The position numbers and the translations under genes are program-made. The notes under the pieces were generated by a model that made no database searches, had not been told where the DNA came from, and worked only from the letters and a program-made list of their open reading frames with translations. A stretch of DNA of 64,000 nt from CAHJXF01 sp038254545 (GTDB lineage: Bacteria; Pseudomonadota; Gammaproteobacteria; Burkholderiales; Burkholderiaceae_D). This document shows, one piece after another, positions 8,234-17,853 of this stretch. The stretch lies in contig JBBSGB010000010.1 of assembly GCA_038254545.1 (NCBI GenBank), forward strand, positions 40,018 through 104,017. Reading direction: 5' to 3'. Every line of letters starts with the position of its first letter. Position 1 is the stretch's first letter.

Positions 8234-9310
8234 TCAGTACAGCGACGCGACCTGTTCATCGACGATGGCCGCCGATGCCGGGACGACCGGCCGCGCACTC
8301 TTCATCGCCGCGACGATCTGCGATGCGACGTCGTGGCGCGAGGCTTCGCATGCACGCCGGATCGCGTAGCCGAAGGCGAAGGCATCGGCCGAGCCGTGGC
8401 TCTTGATGACCAGGCCGCGCAGCCCGAGCAGGCTGGCGCCGTTGTACCGGCGGTGATCGACGCGCGTCTTGAAACGGTTCAGTACCGGCAGCGCGATTGC
8501 GGCTGCGAGATAGGTGAAGGGATTGCGCGTGAATTCCTCTCGGATGAAACCGCCCAGCATTTGCGCCAGGCCTTCGGAGGTCTTCAAGACGACGTTGCCG
8601 ACGAACCCATCGCAGACCACCACATCGACGCAGCCCATGAAGATGTCGTTGCCTTCGACGTTGCCGTAGAAATTGAGTTGGCCGCGCTCGCTGGCCGCGC
8701 GCATTAATTCCCCGGCCTCCTTGACGGTGTCGTTGCCCTTGATGACCTCTTCGCCGATATTCAACAAACCCACGCTCGGCCTGTCCTTGCCGTCGATCGC
8801 AGCGACCAGCGCGCTGCCCATGATCGCGAATTGCAGCAGATGTTCGGCCGAGCAATCGACGTTGGCGCCCAGGTCGAGGACCGTGGTTGCGCCGCCGGTC
8901 TGGTTCGGCAACGACGTCGCGATCGCAGGCCGGTCGATGCCTTCGAGCGTCTTCAGCACATAGCGCGAGATCGCCATCAGCGCGCCGGTATTTCCCGCGC
9001 TCACGCAGGCGTCGGCGCGACCTTCCTTGACCAGGTTGATCGCCACGCGCATCGAGGAATCCTTCTTCTTGCGAAGGGCGATCTCGATGGAATCGTCCAT
9101 CGTCACGACTTCGGACGCAGGGACGATTTCGATGCGCGGGTGATCGGCCGCGATTTTTGCGGCGCGTAGCCGCTCGGCAATCGCCACCGGATCGCCGACC
9201 AGAAGAATGGCGACGTCGGCGTGACGCTCCAGAAATTCGAGCGTGGCAGGGAGGGTGACCGCGAGGCCGTGGTCGCCGCCCATGCTGTCGATCGCGATAC
9301 GGGCAGGCAT
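8234..9310 (-). CDS. plsX: Phosphate acyltransferase PlsX
   Basis: 358 residues from the ATG at 9310 (MPARIAIDSMGGDHG); a TTG at 9334 would add eight residues, and neither start has a convincing ribosome binding site. Conserved PlsX motifs are present: AIDSMGGDHG at the N-terminus, SAGNTGALM, and VCDGFVGNVVLKTSEG. It makes acyl-phosphate from acyl-ACP, the first step of phospholipid synthesis by the PlsX/PlsY route, linking the fab genes to membrane assembly. It lies between rpmF and fabH, as in most proteobacteria. Confidence 0.95.
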   Translation of the reverse strand: MPARIAIDSMGGDHGLAVTLPATLEFLERHADVAILLVGDPVAIAERLRAAKIAADHPRIEIVPASEVVTMDDSIEIALRKKKDSSMRVAINLVKEGRADACVSAGNTGALMAISRYVLKTLEGIDRPAIATSLPNQTGGATTVLDLGANVDCSAEHLLQFAIMGSALVAAIDGKDRPSVGLLNIGEEVIKGNDTVKEAGELMRAASERGQLNFYGNVEGNDIFMGCVDVVVCDGFVGNVVLKTSEGLAQMLGGFIREEFTRNPFTYLAAAIALPVLNRFKTRVDHRRYNGASLLGLRGLVIKSHGSADAFAFGYAIRRACEASRHDVASQIVAAMKSARPVVPASAAIVDEQVASLY

Positions 9311-9462
9311 CGAGGCGGGTGCTGCAGTAGTCAAATCGTGCGGGAAATCTGCAACACGAAAGGCATGCGGCCGAGATTCAATGAGTAACGAAGCGTGGAA
9401 GCCCGGAACGTCGTTGCGCTCGTCGAGGGGATGCGCGAGGACGCGCGATCAAGCGCGCGACG

Positions 9463-9645
9463 TCACTCGTCGTTCTTGGTCTTGACGACCTTCTTGCCCC
9501 GATAGAAACCGGTGGGGCTGATGTGATGACGACGATGCACTTCGCCCGTGGTGGGCTCGACGGCAAGCGGCGGCGAAGTCAGGAAATCGTGCGCACGGTG
9601 CATGCCGCGCTTCGAGGGCGACTTCTTGTTCTGTTGGACAGCCAT
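9463..9645 (-). CDS. rpmF: Ribosomal protein bL32
   Basis: 60 residues. It starts MAVQQNKKSPSKRGMHRAHD with the usual L32 N-terminus and a basic tail GFYRGKKVVKTK. It lacks the zinc-binding cysteines of some L32 proteins, in line with the cysteine-free proteobacterial form. The ribosome binding site is GGAG. It is the first gene after the promoter at about 9690 and heads plsX-fabH-fabD-fabG. Confidence 0.97.
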   Translation of the reverse strand: MAVQQNKKSPSKRGMHRAHDFLTSPPLAVEPTTGEVHRRHHISPTGFYRGKKVVKTKNDE

Positions 9646-9687
9646 AGCAACTCCAGATCCAAAACGGCATAAATTGACAAGCGGCGG

Positions 9688-9696
9688 ATTCTAACA
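9688..9696 (-). promoter_or_regulatory. Likely rpmF-plsX-fab promoter (extended -10)
   Basis: The minus strand reads TGT-TAGAAT, 42 bases before the rpmF start. This is an extended -10 with five of six matches; the -35 region is weak. It lies in the 118-base gap between yceD and rpmF. Confidence 0.45.
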
Positions 9697-9763
9697 CGCG
9701 AGCGTGGCGCGAATCGACTGCATTGCCGTAGGACTGCAAGAGGATTGTTATTGAAACAACGCT

Positions 9764-10294
9764 CTAGCGCGCGCCGCCGTCGGCGCCTTCATTGCTGTCA
9801 TCGGCTGCATCGTCAGTTCGCATGCCGGGCTTTAAGGCGGCCAGCGTAGCGAACGGCGACGCCTTTTTCTCCCCGTAGGGAAGATTCACGCTTTCATCGG
9901 GACACGCCGCGTGCCTGGGCGCGATCGGCAACGCGAGGATGATTTCGTCTTCGATCAGCGCATCGAGATCGAAGTCGGTGGCGCCGACGATCGCATCGTA
10001 TGCGTCGTCGTCGAGAGCGCCGGCCTGCGACTCGTCGGGCACGATCAAGAAACGCGAGCGGACCGCGACTGCCTGCGTCATCGGCTGCAGGCAGCGCTGG
10101 CAAATCAACGGGATCGCCCCTTCGATCTCGAGGTCGAGTCGCGGAAATCCAGGTCGCCCCTCCGCCCCGACCGCCGCTTTCCAGGCCAGTGCGCCGCTGC
10201 GATCCGGTGTGTCGACGCGCTGCATCCTGGCCAGCGGCAGTTCACCGGCGGCCTCGCCACCGAGTCGCGCGAATTCGAAGAGATCGATTTTCAT
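9764..10294 (-). CDS. yceD: YceD/DUF177 family protein
   Basis: 176 residues from the ATG at 10294 (MKIDLFEFARLGGEAAGELP). DUF177 features: CQRCLQPM in the middle and a C-terminal acidic part with DLDALIEDEIILALPIAPRH. The family is nearly always next to rpmF and is implicated in 23S rRNA/L32 metabolism. The C-terminal tail (DDAADDSNEGADGG) is low complexity. Confidence 0.9.
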   Translation of the reverse strand: MKIDLFEFARLGGEAAGELPLARMQRVDTPDRSGALAWKAAVGAEGRPGFPRLDLEIEGAIPLICQRCLQPMTQAVAVRSRFLIVPDESQAGALDDDAYDAIVGATDFDLDALIEDEIILALPIAPRHAACPDESVNLPYGEKKASPFATLAALKPGMRTDDAADDSNEGADGGAR

Positions 10295-10340
10295 GAAGTG
10301 CCATTCGATTGAGGACGGTTGGCTTCGACCATCGTCGGCT

Positions 10341-10349
10341 TGCGATAAT
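10341..10349 (+). promoter_or_regulatory. Possible maf promoter (extended -10)
   Basis: The divergent gap between yceD and maf contains TGC-GATAAT on the plus strand, 42 bases before the maf start. It is an extended -10 with five of six matches. No strong -35 is seen. Confidence 0.35.
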
Positions 10350-10391
10350 ACGGCGCGCTGCGATCCTTGATGGGATTTTCGCGTTTCCCTC

Positions 10392-11000
10392 ATGCCCCTG
10401 TTGCCACGCCCTCCCCTCATCCTCGCGTCGAGTTCGCGTTATCGGCGCGAGTTGCTGCTGCGCCTGCGCATCCCGTTCGATGCGATCAGACCGGAAGTGG
10501 ACGAAAGCGCGCACGACGGCGAATCGGCCGAAGCGACCGCGTTGCGCCTGTCGCGCGCCAAGGCCGAAACGATTGCAGCACAGCGACCCGATGCCGTGGT
10601 GATCGGCTCCGATCAGGTGGCCGAGTCCGAAGGCCATGCGATCGGCAAGCCCGGCACGCACGAAAATGCAGTCGTGCAACTGCGTGCGCTGAGCGGCAAG
10701 GTCGCACGCTTTCACAGCGGCGTCTGCGTGATCGCACCGCAAACCAACAGGGAGCGACAGGCCCAATGTGAGGTCGTGACCACGACGGTCCTGTTTCGCG
10801 CATTGGGCGATGCGGAGATCGACGCCTACCTGAAACTCGAAACCCCTTACGACTGCGCCGGTAGCGCGAAGGCCGAAGCGCTCGGCATCGCGCTGCTCGC
10901 GCGGATCGACAGCGACGACCCCACCGCGCTGATCGGCCTGCCGCTGATACGCCTCGTGACGATGCTGCGCGCGATCGATTATCCGGTCCTGCCGCGTTGA
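10392..11000 (+). CDS. maf: Maf-family nucleoside triphosphate pyrophosphatase
   Basis: 202 residues. It has the N-terminal Maf signature LILASSSRYRRELL, then SRAKAET, IGSDQV (catalytic Asp) and GKPGTHENA. It ends in GLPLIRLVTMLRA. The family hydrolyses non-canonical nucleotides such as methylated NTPs. The context beside yceD/rpmF fits the YceF (m7GTP) branch. Its stop shares one base with the next gene's start (TGATG). Confidence 0.93.
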   Translation: MPLLPRPPLILASSSRYRRELLLRLRIPFDAIRPEVDESAHDGESAEATALRLSRAKAETIAAQRPDAVVIGSDQVAESEGHAIGKPGTHENAVVQLRALSGKVARFHSGVCVIAPQTNRERQAQCEVVTTTVLFRALGDAEIDAYLKLETPYDCAGSAKAEALGIALLARIDSDDPTALIGLPLIRLVTMLRAIDYPVLPR

Positions 11001-11719
11001 TGGCCGGCGTCCTCTACCTGATTCCGAATGCGCTCGGCGCCGGCGCGTTGCAAGCCGTTCTTCCCGCACAGACGTCGGCTATCGCCGCGCGCCTCGATTA
11101 CTTCGTCGGCGAAAACGCGAAGTCCACGCGCGCATTTCTCAAGCGCGTCGACGGGGTCGCGCCGTTGGCAAAACCGCTACGCGAAATCGAGATCGTCGAA
11201 CTGAATGTAGCGACATCGAGTGAGGCCTTGCCCGTCCTGCTCGCACCGCTCCTGGACGGACGCGATGGCGGCCTGGTTTCCGAAGCAGGCTGTCCCGCAG
11301 TCGCCGACCCCGGCGCGGGGCTGGTGCGTCTCGCGCATAGTCACGGTATCGAAGTGCGTCCGCTCGTCGGACCGTCGGCGATCCTGCTCGCATTGATGGC
11401 CAGCGGACTCGACGGACAGCGCTTCGCATTCAACGGCTACCTGCCGACCGATGGTGCGGAACGCGCGCAGGCGATTCGCGATTTCGAGCGGCTGTCGACG
11501 CAGCGTCGCCAAACCCAGATCTTCATCGAGACTCCGTATCGCAATCAGGCGCTGCTGGCCGCCATGCTGGAACACTGCAAGCCATCAACGCTGCTCTGCG
11601 TAGCCCGCGACCTCACGCTCGATTCGCAATCGATCGCCACGAGAAGTATCGAGCGCTGGCGCGGCACGACCATTGATTTGCACAAGCGACCAACGGTTTT
11701 CCTGATGCTTGCGCACTGA
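11000..11719 (+). CDS. RsmI-like SAM-dependent methyltransferase (tetrapyrrole methylase fold)
   Basis: 239 residues. Motifs of the RsmI/YraL branch are visible: VSEAGCPAVADPG, GPSAILLALMASGL and FIETPYRN. RsmI proper 2'-O-methylates C1402 of 16S rRNA and starts with a shorter GTLYLVATPIGN-like motif; here the start is GVLYLIPNALGAG, as in the paralogue found next to maf in Burkholderiales. The exact target is unknown. The ATG overlaps the maf stop by one base, so it is translationally coupled. It converges with tamB across a 33-base gap. Confidence 0.82.
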   Translation: MAGVLYLIPNALGAGALQAVLPAQTSAIAARLDYFVGENAKSTRAFLKRVDGVAPLAKPLREIEIVELNVATSSEALPVLLAPLLDGRDGGLVSEAGCPAVADPGAGLVRLAHSHGIEVRPLVGPSAILLALMASGLDGQRFAFNGYLPTDGAERAQAIRDFERLSTQRRQTQIFIETPYRNQALLAAMLEHCKPSTLLCVARDLTLDSQSIATRSIERWRGTTIDLHKRPTVFLMLAH

Positions 11720-11752
11720 AAAACTTAAGACCGCACGGTGATTGTCGGACGA

Positions 11753-14700
11753 TCAATCGAACGAGAACGTATAGAACACATCCACCGCGCTCTCGGTTCC
11801 GGTCTGCACCTGCAGGTCCACGCGCTGGTAGATGTTGTAGCGAATCTTGAGCAACGTCGCGGCTTTCGTGAAGCCCTGCTCGAAGGTCACGCGCAGGCGC
11901 GACGAGATCTGCTTGCCGATGGTCAGGAGGCCGCCCCGATCGCCGCCTAATCCCGACACGCCGATCTCGTCCACGCCGAGCGTCGCAGCGATGCGCGACT
12001 GTATTCCGACCGAATCGGATGAACCCAGCAAGCTCGCCGCCGCGGTCGTGAGCAAACCGAAGTCCGACTTGCTCGATCCCGACAAGCCGTGGCCCAGCAC
12101 CAGCCACGACAGTTTCTCGGTGTCTGGAACACTTGGGTTCGACGTGAGGCGTGCCTGCGGCGCGAGTGCGGTGCCACTGATCTGCACGCCGGCTTCGACC
12201 GCGAGGTTCTTGCGGACCGCATGGATGTCGAGCGCGGGGTTGTCGATCGGTCCCGAGAATGTCAGGTTGCCGCGGTCTATCGTCAGTCGCTGACCGTAGG
12301 CTTCGTAGGTCCCTTCACGTACCGCGACGGTGCCGATCGCGCGCAGATCGGTGCCCACGCCCGCGATGCGGATCACGCCGCCGAGCTTGCCGTCGAATCC
12401 TGAACCCTTGACCTTGAAGTCGTCGCCCATATCGAACTTCACTTCGAAGCGCACCGGCACGCTCTTGGCAGGCACGTCCTCGTCCGCCTTTTCCCGACCC
12501 ACGATCACGATGTCGTCGGAGAGGATCGGGCCGCGGCGCTCGGCGAGCTGCAGCGATCCGCGGTCGGCCTTGAGGTCCGCGGTCAGTTCGATCCCCGCCG
12601 TGCCGAAGCGTGCCGTGCCCGTTCCCGAGACGACCATGGTGCGATCGGTGCGCGCAATCGCTTCGAACTTGTCGAGCTTGACGGCGAGCGAACCCGACAC
12701 CTTGCGATCGGCCAGGCGCAGGTCACCGTTCGCGTTCAAGTGCCCGTTGCCCGCCGCGAGAGTCGCCTCCTTGAGGATGACGCGATCGCCGTCGAAGTCC
12801 ATGTCGAGGTGGCCGTCGCGGAAGTTGATGCCCTGATCGGGCCAGCGCACGCCCACCGCATCGCCACTTGCATGGCCCGCGAGTAGCGGATGCGCGACCG
12901 TGCCGTGTCCGGTCACCGCCACCTGCAATCGACCGTAGAGATCGAGGCCGGGTCGTCCCGACAGGCGCGCGAGCCAGCGCAGATCGGGGATGTCGATGTC
13001 GCTCTTCAATGCGAGCGGCGCATCGCCGGCCAGACCCCATTGCCCATCGCGCTTCGACAGGCGCGTATCGATCGCCGCTTCGATGCGACCGAGGCCGCGA
13101 CCCGCAGCCGAGACCTGCGCGGATACGCGATTGGCGACGATGGTGGCCGACACGTCGATCTTGTCCGGTTCGACGTTGAATCTCGGCTCGGTCAGGAACT
13201 GGATGTTGCCCGACTCGCGAAACAGCTTCACGCTGCCGTCGATGGCGTCGCCGATGCGCAGGTCCCAACGCCCTCCGAACTTGAGCGAGGTCGCGACCTG
13301 GCGCGAAAAATCGCGCGAGAAAGTCCCCACGATCGCGAGCGGAAACCCGGTCGCGCTACCGGCGGTGACGATCTGTCCGTCGCTGTAGGTGAGTCGCTGA
13401 AGATCGACCTGCCCTTCGTTGAACTTGAGAAGCGTCGCACCGACGTCGATCTCGTCCTTGCTCGCCAGCAAGGTCGCGGGCCTTGCGAGTGCAAACGGCA
13501 CGCGGCCGCGACTGGCCAGCTTGTCGATGGTGCCGCGCCACGTACTGTTGCCTTCCAGTCCCCCATGCGCAGTGGTCGCGATGTCGAAGCGATCGCTTTT
13601 TGCGGTGAGCGTCAGCGTGTGCGCATCGCGCGTGCCTTTGACGTGTCCTTCGGCCGATTGGACTGCAGGCGTCGGACCGGGGCCGTCGCGAAATTCGGTC
13701 AGCGCGATGTCGGCATCGAGAATGCCGCTGGGACCGGCAAGCAGTCGCCCCTGGCCTCTGAGCGTCTTGAGGCTGTAGTAGATCGTTGTCGCTGTCGCGG
13801 CCCTGGCGGCGGCCTTTGTATCAGTCTTGTCGTCGGCGCCTTTGGTTGTCGCCACAGTTGTCGCTGCCGGTGCCGCGGCGGTCTTCGCCACGTTAACCGA
13901 CGCACTTGCGATCGACTTGCTGACCCGCAGGCCGTCGCCGGCGATCGTGAAGTCGATCGCGGGTTCGTCGAACGTGCCTCCCAGGAATCCTTGTCCCTTC
14001 AAAGAACCGCTGACGCCCGCGCCCAGGTCCGCAAGTCGTGGCGCATCGACGTTCCATTTCAGGCGATCCTGCGGTCGACCGAAGTCTCCCTGCGCATCGA
14101 TACGATTCGCGCCGAACGCGAGAGCGATGTTCGCATTCGCGATCTGGCGAATCGCGACGGCGGGTCCTTCCTTCAGTCGCGCACCAGCCCTGTCCGCGAT
14201 CGCACCCTCGACCGTGCCGACCACCGTACCCGCCACGGGCCTCTCCATCACGCGGCTCGGTTCGATGCGAAGGTCGGCGGCCACGCGAAAGACTTGTGGA
14301 TTGCGCGCGGTCGCCGGCGCGCCCATCGTGCCCGCAAGCTTGAACGCCGCATTGAGCTCGGCCTTGGGAAAGTCACCGAAGTCGCGCGGGTTCAGATGGG
14401 CGACCTCGCCTTTCAGATCGAAGGGACGGCTCTTCGCGAGATCGACCGTGCCCGATGCCGCGACGCGACTGGCGCCGAGCACCACGCGCGCTTCTGCGAT
14501 GCGAATCTCCTGGCCTTCCAACTCGCCGCGCAGCTTCACGCTGCGACCCGCATCGGCAAGCGTGGTGTCGATGTGAATCACGCCCTCGCGACGGCTGATT
14601 GCGAGCGGTCCCGCGAACTTCGACCCGATCAACTTGCCGTGAATCGCGCGCAGGTCGAGCGCGCGAACTACGCCATCGAACGAGGGCGTGCCGCCGTTCG

Positions 14701-15892
14701 CAAACACATAGCTGCCCTTTCCGCTCACGTGCCCGGCCGCGCCGAGGTCGGCGACGATGCGCGAGAAGACCAGCGACAGCGAACCGCCGGTGAGGTCCGC
14801 GTTCAATGCAGCGACGGGGATGTGATCGCGATCGATGCGGCCGGGCGCGCCATTGACGACGCGCAGCGTTCCCCGGAATGGATAGAGCCCTGCACCTGCG
14901 CCAGGCGCCGGATTCGACAAGGGAGCATCGAGCGGGACGAGGTTCGCATCGACCGCGATGTCGGCTTCGGGCAGATCGGTCTTCCATCGCTTCGGTGAAA
15001 TGCCTGCGACATGCAGCATCGCGTCGGCGATCGGCTGCTCGTGAAACGGCAATACGTGCGCGGTCGCATGGCCCGCGAGCGGCTGGTCTTTCGGATCCGA
15101 AAGCGAGAAGTCCGAGGACAACTGGAGGTCGGCGAGCTTGCCCGCGACGGCGAGCGGCGCGCGATACGGTACATCGAAGGCCTTGCCTTCGGCAAGCAGG
15201 CGAGCATCGATTGCAAACGGCTTGGTCGCCGCGACCGACGCCGTTCCCGAAGCCGTTCCCCACGGGCTCTTCAAGGCCACGCTCTCGACGATCCAGCGCT
15301 TGCGTCCGTTCTCGAAGGCGTAGCGTCCGCGCAGGTCGGCATCGGTCAACGACGTCATCGCTTCCTTCTGCACGATATCGATGGCATCGAGATGCAGCGC
15401 AGTGATTCGCAGCGTGTCGATGCGCATCGCCGCGGGCAGCTCGAGCGTGTCGGGTTCCTTGGTCGGCTCGTCGGACTTGCCGATGATCGCGATGGTGAGC
15501 TTCTTTGCGCGCGCATCGTCGATCGTGAAGCGTCGCGCAAAAGGCTCCAAGGCATAACGCAATGAGCCCTTCTCGATCGTGATCACCTGTGTCTCGGTGC
15601 GATACACGAGGCGGTCGAACGCGACGCGGTCGTAGATCGATCCGGTCACGCCTTCGATGGTCAATTGTCCGTGTAGCGCCTTCTCGGCCTCGACCACGAT
15701 GCGCTGCAGGGTTGCCTCGCGCCCGAGCAGCCAAGCGCCGATCGCGATCAGGAGAATCAGCAGACCGAACAGGCCGGCAACCGACCACGCCGCAGCGCGT
15801 GCGATGCGGCGCGCGCGCGAGCGCGGCATCGTGATCGGTACATCCGTCGGCGCATTCGTCCCCTGCTTCGACGGATCGTCGGGTTCGTTCAA
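11753..15892 (-). CDS. tamB: TamB, translocation and assembly module / inter-membrane lipid transport protein
   Basis: 1379 residues, normal size for TamB. A single N-terminal membrane anchor (about 34-56) is followed by a long beta-helical AsmA-like body and the C-terminal DUF490 domain (NLTFSGPIDNPALDIHAVR, LSWLVLGHGLSG, VDVFYTFSFD at the extreme end). An Ala/Thr/Lys linker near residues 670-710 interrupts the repeat region. TamB spans the periplasm and works with the outer-membrane protein TamA; homologues act in beta-barrel insertion and phospholipid transport. Its ATG overlaps the tamA stop by four bases (ATGA), so the pair is coupled. Confidence 0.95.
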   Translation of the reverse strand: MNEPDDPSKQGTNAPTDVPITMPRSRARRIARAAAWSVAGLFGLLILLIAIGAWLLGREATLQRIVVEAEKALHGQLTIEGVTGSIYDRVAFDRLVYRTETQVITIEKGSLRYALEPFARRFTIDDARAKKLTIAIIGKSDEPTKEPDTLELPAAMRIDTLRITALHLDAIDIVQKEAMTSLTDADLRGRYAFENGRKRWIVESVALKSPWGTASGTASVAATKPFAIDARLLAEGKAFDVPYRAPLAVAGKLADLQLSSDFSLSDPKDQPLAGHATAHVLPFHEQPIADAMLHVAGISPKRWKTDLPEADIAVDANLVPLDAPLSNPAPGAGAGLYPFRGTLRVVNGAPGRIDRDHIPVAALNADLTGGSLSLVFSRIVADLGAAGHVSGKGSYVFANGGTPSFDGVVRALDLRAIHGKLIGSKFAGPLAISRREGVIHIDTTLADAGRSVKLRGELEGQEIRIAEARVVLGASRVAASGTVDLAKSRPFDLKGEVAHLNPRDFGDFPKAELNAAFKLAGTMGAPATARNPQVFRVAADLRIEPSRVMERPVAGTVVGTVEGAIADRAGARLKEGPAVAIRQIANANIALAFGANRIDAQGDFGRPQDRLKWNVDAPRLADLGAGVSGSLKGQGFLGGTFDEPAIDFTIAGDGLRVSKSIASASVNVAKTAAAPAATTVATTKGADDKTDTKAAARAATATTIYYSLKTLRGQGRLLAGPSGILDADIALTEFRDGPGPTPAVQSAEGHVKGTRDAHTLTLTAKSDRFDIATTAHGGLEGNSTWRGTIDKLASRGRVPFALARPATLLASKDEIDVGATLLKFNEGQVDLQRLTYSDGQIVTAGSATGFPLAIVGTFSRDFSRQVATSLKFGGRWDLRIGDAIDGSVKLFRESGNIQFLTEPRFNVEPDKIDVSATIVANRVSAQVSAAGRGLGRIEAAIDTRLSKRDGQWGLAGDAPLALKSDIDIPDLRWLARLSGRPGLDLYGRLQVAVTGHGTVAHPLLAGHASGDAVGVRWPDQGINFRDGHLDMDFDGDRVILKEATLAAGNGHLNANGDLRLADRKVSGSLAVKLDKFEAIARTDRTMVVSGTGTARFGTAGIELTADLKADRGSLQLAERRGPILSDDIVIVGREKADEDVPAKSVPVRFEVKFDMGDDFKVKGSGFDGKLGGVIRIAGVGTDLRAIGTVAVREGTYEAYGQRLTIDRGNLTFSGPIDNPALDIHAVRKNLAVEAGVQISGTALAPQARLTSNPSVPDTEKLSWLVLGHGLSGSSKSDFGLLTTAAASLLGSSDSVGIQSRIAATLGVDEIGVSGLGGDRGGLLTIGKQISSRLRVTFEQGFTKAATLLKIRYNIYQRVDLQVQTGTESAVDVFYTFSFD

Positions 15893-17853
15893 AACGACAC
15901 CCCAAGCGAGAAATGAACACGCGTCGAACCGTTCTGCACGCCGTGCGCGACGTCGAAATCGAGCGTGCCGACCGGACTGCGCCAGCGTGCGCCGACGCCG
16001 TAGCCTACGACCGGCTTCAAGTCGGAGAAGCGGTTGCCCGCATTTCCTGCGTCGACGAAAAGCGCGACGCCATAGTTCGGATAGCGCGGCCCGAGCCAGT
16101 GAATGCCTTCGATCGTACCGGTTGCGAGATAGCGTCCGCCGACGATCGCATCGACCTGTTGGACACCGAGACTTTGATATCCATAGCCCCGCACCGAACC
16201 ATCACCGCCCGCGCGAAACAGCAGGGCAGACGGCAGGGTCTCGGTGGTCTTGCCCGCGACCACGCCGAGTTCGCCGCGCACGATCAGCGTGTTGTCGGTG
16301 CCGATCGGCTGGTAGCGAATCGCCTTGCCGTAGATGCGGCTGTACGGCTCACCGGTCTTCAACCGAACGCCCGCGCCGACCTGTCCGCTCGCGATGTAGC
16401 CGATGGTGGGCGTGAGCAGGTTGTCGGTACGGCGAAACGTCACGCCGTAGCTCGCACCGAGCGTTTGCGTCGACGTCTGCGGGATGCTGGACACGTCCTT
16501 CTGCTCGTACAGATAATCGATCGAGGTAAAGCGTTCGGTGGCCTCGGGACCCCAGGCGCGCTTGGCCGAAAGGCCGGCGCCGCGCGTGACTTCGCCCTGC
16601 ACGTCTTCGCGCTTGGCGAAGGACGAAATCGAGTACCGACTTCCAGCCTGGGTCGTCGGGAAGATCAGGTCGGCACCCAGCGCCTGTTTCAGACGATCGA
16701 CCGCGAGCGTGGTGCGCAGTTGCTTGGCTCCGCCGAGAAAGCCGATGAAGTTGTAGCCCAGCGAAGCGCGCGGTCCCGCGTTGGTCGAGAGGCCGAGACC
16801 CACCGACAATTGCTTCGACTTGTTTTCCTCGACGACTACGCGCAGAGGCAGCGTGACTTCGCGCGGCAGCGGTGTGGGCGGTGGGATGGACGATGGCGCG
16901 GACGATGGCGCGGACGACGGCGCGGCACTCGGTGCAGCCTCTGCGTTCGACCCGTCCGCGGTCGCGGCGGGTGCGTCCGTGCCGTCGGTCACCGGTTGCA
17001 CGAACGGCGAGCGCGGATCGGTGCCGGGGTCGGCGGCGGCTTCGATGCTGACTTCGACGCGCGAGAAATAGCCGCTGTCATTCAGGCGCCGCTGGAAATC
17101 GAATATCTTTTCCTGCGAATAGAGTTCGCCCAGGCCGATCGGATCCAGATTGCGAACCGTCTCGGGTGGGTAGCGCTTCAGGCCGGTGGTCTGCAGTGGC
17201 CCAAATCGCACCGCCGGGCCGCTGGCGATCACCACGATGAGCTTCGCCTTGGAGCTGCGCACATCGACCTCGGCTTCGCTGCGCGTGATGGTCGCGAACG
17301 GGTAGGTGCGGATCAAGAGCCCTTGCAGCAGGCGCCGCTTGTTCGCTTCCCATTCTCCTTGTCGGAAGACGTCGCCCGATTGAAGCGTCCATCGCTCTCG
17401 CAGCGCGTCGACGTCGGGAGGTGTGTTCGTAGGCGCTTCCTTGATCGGACCGACGAATTGAAGGTCGATTGCCCCAACGGTCGTGATGTCGCCGGGTTCG
17501 ATCCGGTAGCGCGCGATCCAGCGGTCGCCGCTCTGTTCGAGTTCGGCCGTGACGGTCGGCGCGTAGTAGCCTTCGGTCGCGATCAGGCGTTCGATCTCGT
17601 CCTTTCCCTGATCGAAGAGTCGCCGCAATTGATCGGCATCGATGCGTCCGCGCCGGCCGTCGGCATCGCGCCAGCGAATCAGGCTGAGGTTGCTGTTGAC
17701 CAGCGACTTGAGGTTGCCCGGCGCTTCGACCACGACTTCATAGCGCGCTTCCTCGGCGTTCGCGCAATTGGCGGTGCAGAGCAGCGCCACAAACGCGCAT
17801 GCGACGAGAGGCGGCGCCCACGCGGAACCCGGTCGCATCGCGCGCGCGATCAA
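15889..17853 (-). CDS. tamA: TamA, Omp85-family outer-membrane protein
   Basis: 654 residues. Signal peptide to about residue 33 (ANCANA-EE). POTRA domains follow (GYYAPTVTAELEQSGDRWIARYRIEPG, then the TTGLKRYPPETV segment), then an Ala/Ser/Pro linker at about 300-335 with short repeats (SSAPSSAPSS), then a 16-strand-type barrel with RAGGDGSVRGYGYQSLG, the conserved lid-lock motif of Omp85 proteins, and a C-terminal Phe (VHFSLGVSF). It partners with TamB in outer-membrane assembly. It overlaps both neighbours by ATGA junctions. The Ser/Pro linker is unusual for TamA. Confidence 0.94.
   Translation of the reverse strand: MIARAMRPGSAWAPPLVACAFVALLCTANCANAEEARYEVVVEAPGNLKSLVNSNLSLIRWRDADGRRGRIDADQLRRLFDQGKDEIERLIATEGYYAPTVTAELEQSGDRWIARYRIEPGDITTVGAIDLQFVGPIKEAPTNTPPDVDALRERWTLQSGDVFRQGEWEANKRRLLQGLLIRTYPFATITRSEAEVDVRSSKAKLIVVIASGPAVRFGPLQTTGLKRYPPETVRNLDPIGLGELYSQEKIFDFQRRLNDSGYFSRVEVSIEAAADPGTDPRSPFVQPVTDGTDAPAATADGSNAEAAPSAAPSSAPSSAPSSIPPPTPLPREVTLPLRVVVEENKSKQLSVGLGLSTNAGPRASLGYNFIGFLGGAKQLRTTLAVDRLKQALGADLIFPTTQAGSRYSISSFAKREDVQGEVTRGAGLSAKRAWGPEATERFTSIDYLYEQKDVSSIPQTSTQTLGASYGVTFRRTDNLLTPTIGYIASGQVGAGVRLKTGEPYSRIYGKAIRYQPIGTDNTLIVRGELGVVAGKTTETLPSALLFRAGGDGSVRGYGYQSLGVQQVDAIVGGRYLATGTIEGIHWLGPRYPNYGVALFVDAGNAGNRFSDLKPVVGYGVGARWRSPVGTLDFDVAHGVQNGSTRVHFSLGVSF

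Noticed and set aside
12890..14998. 702-codon open frame on the plus strand opposite tamB
   Set aside because: It is antisense to a clear tamB gene; GC-rich codon bias leaves long stop-free antisense frames, and its translation is Arg/Asp/Ala-rich with no family resemblance.
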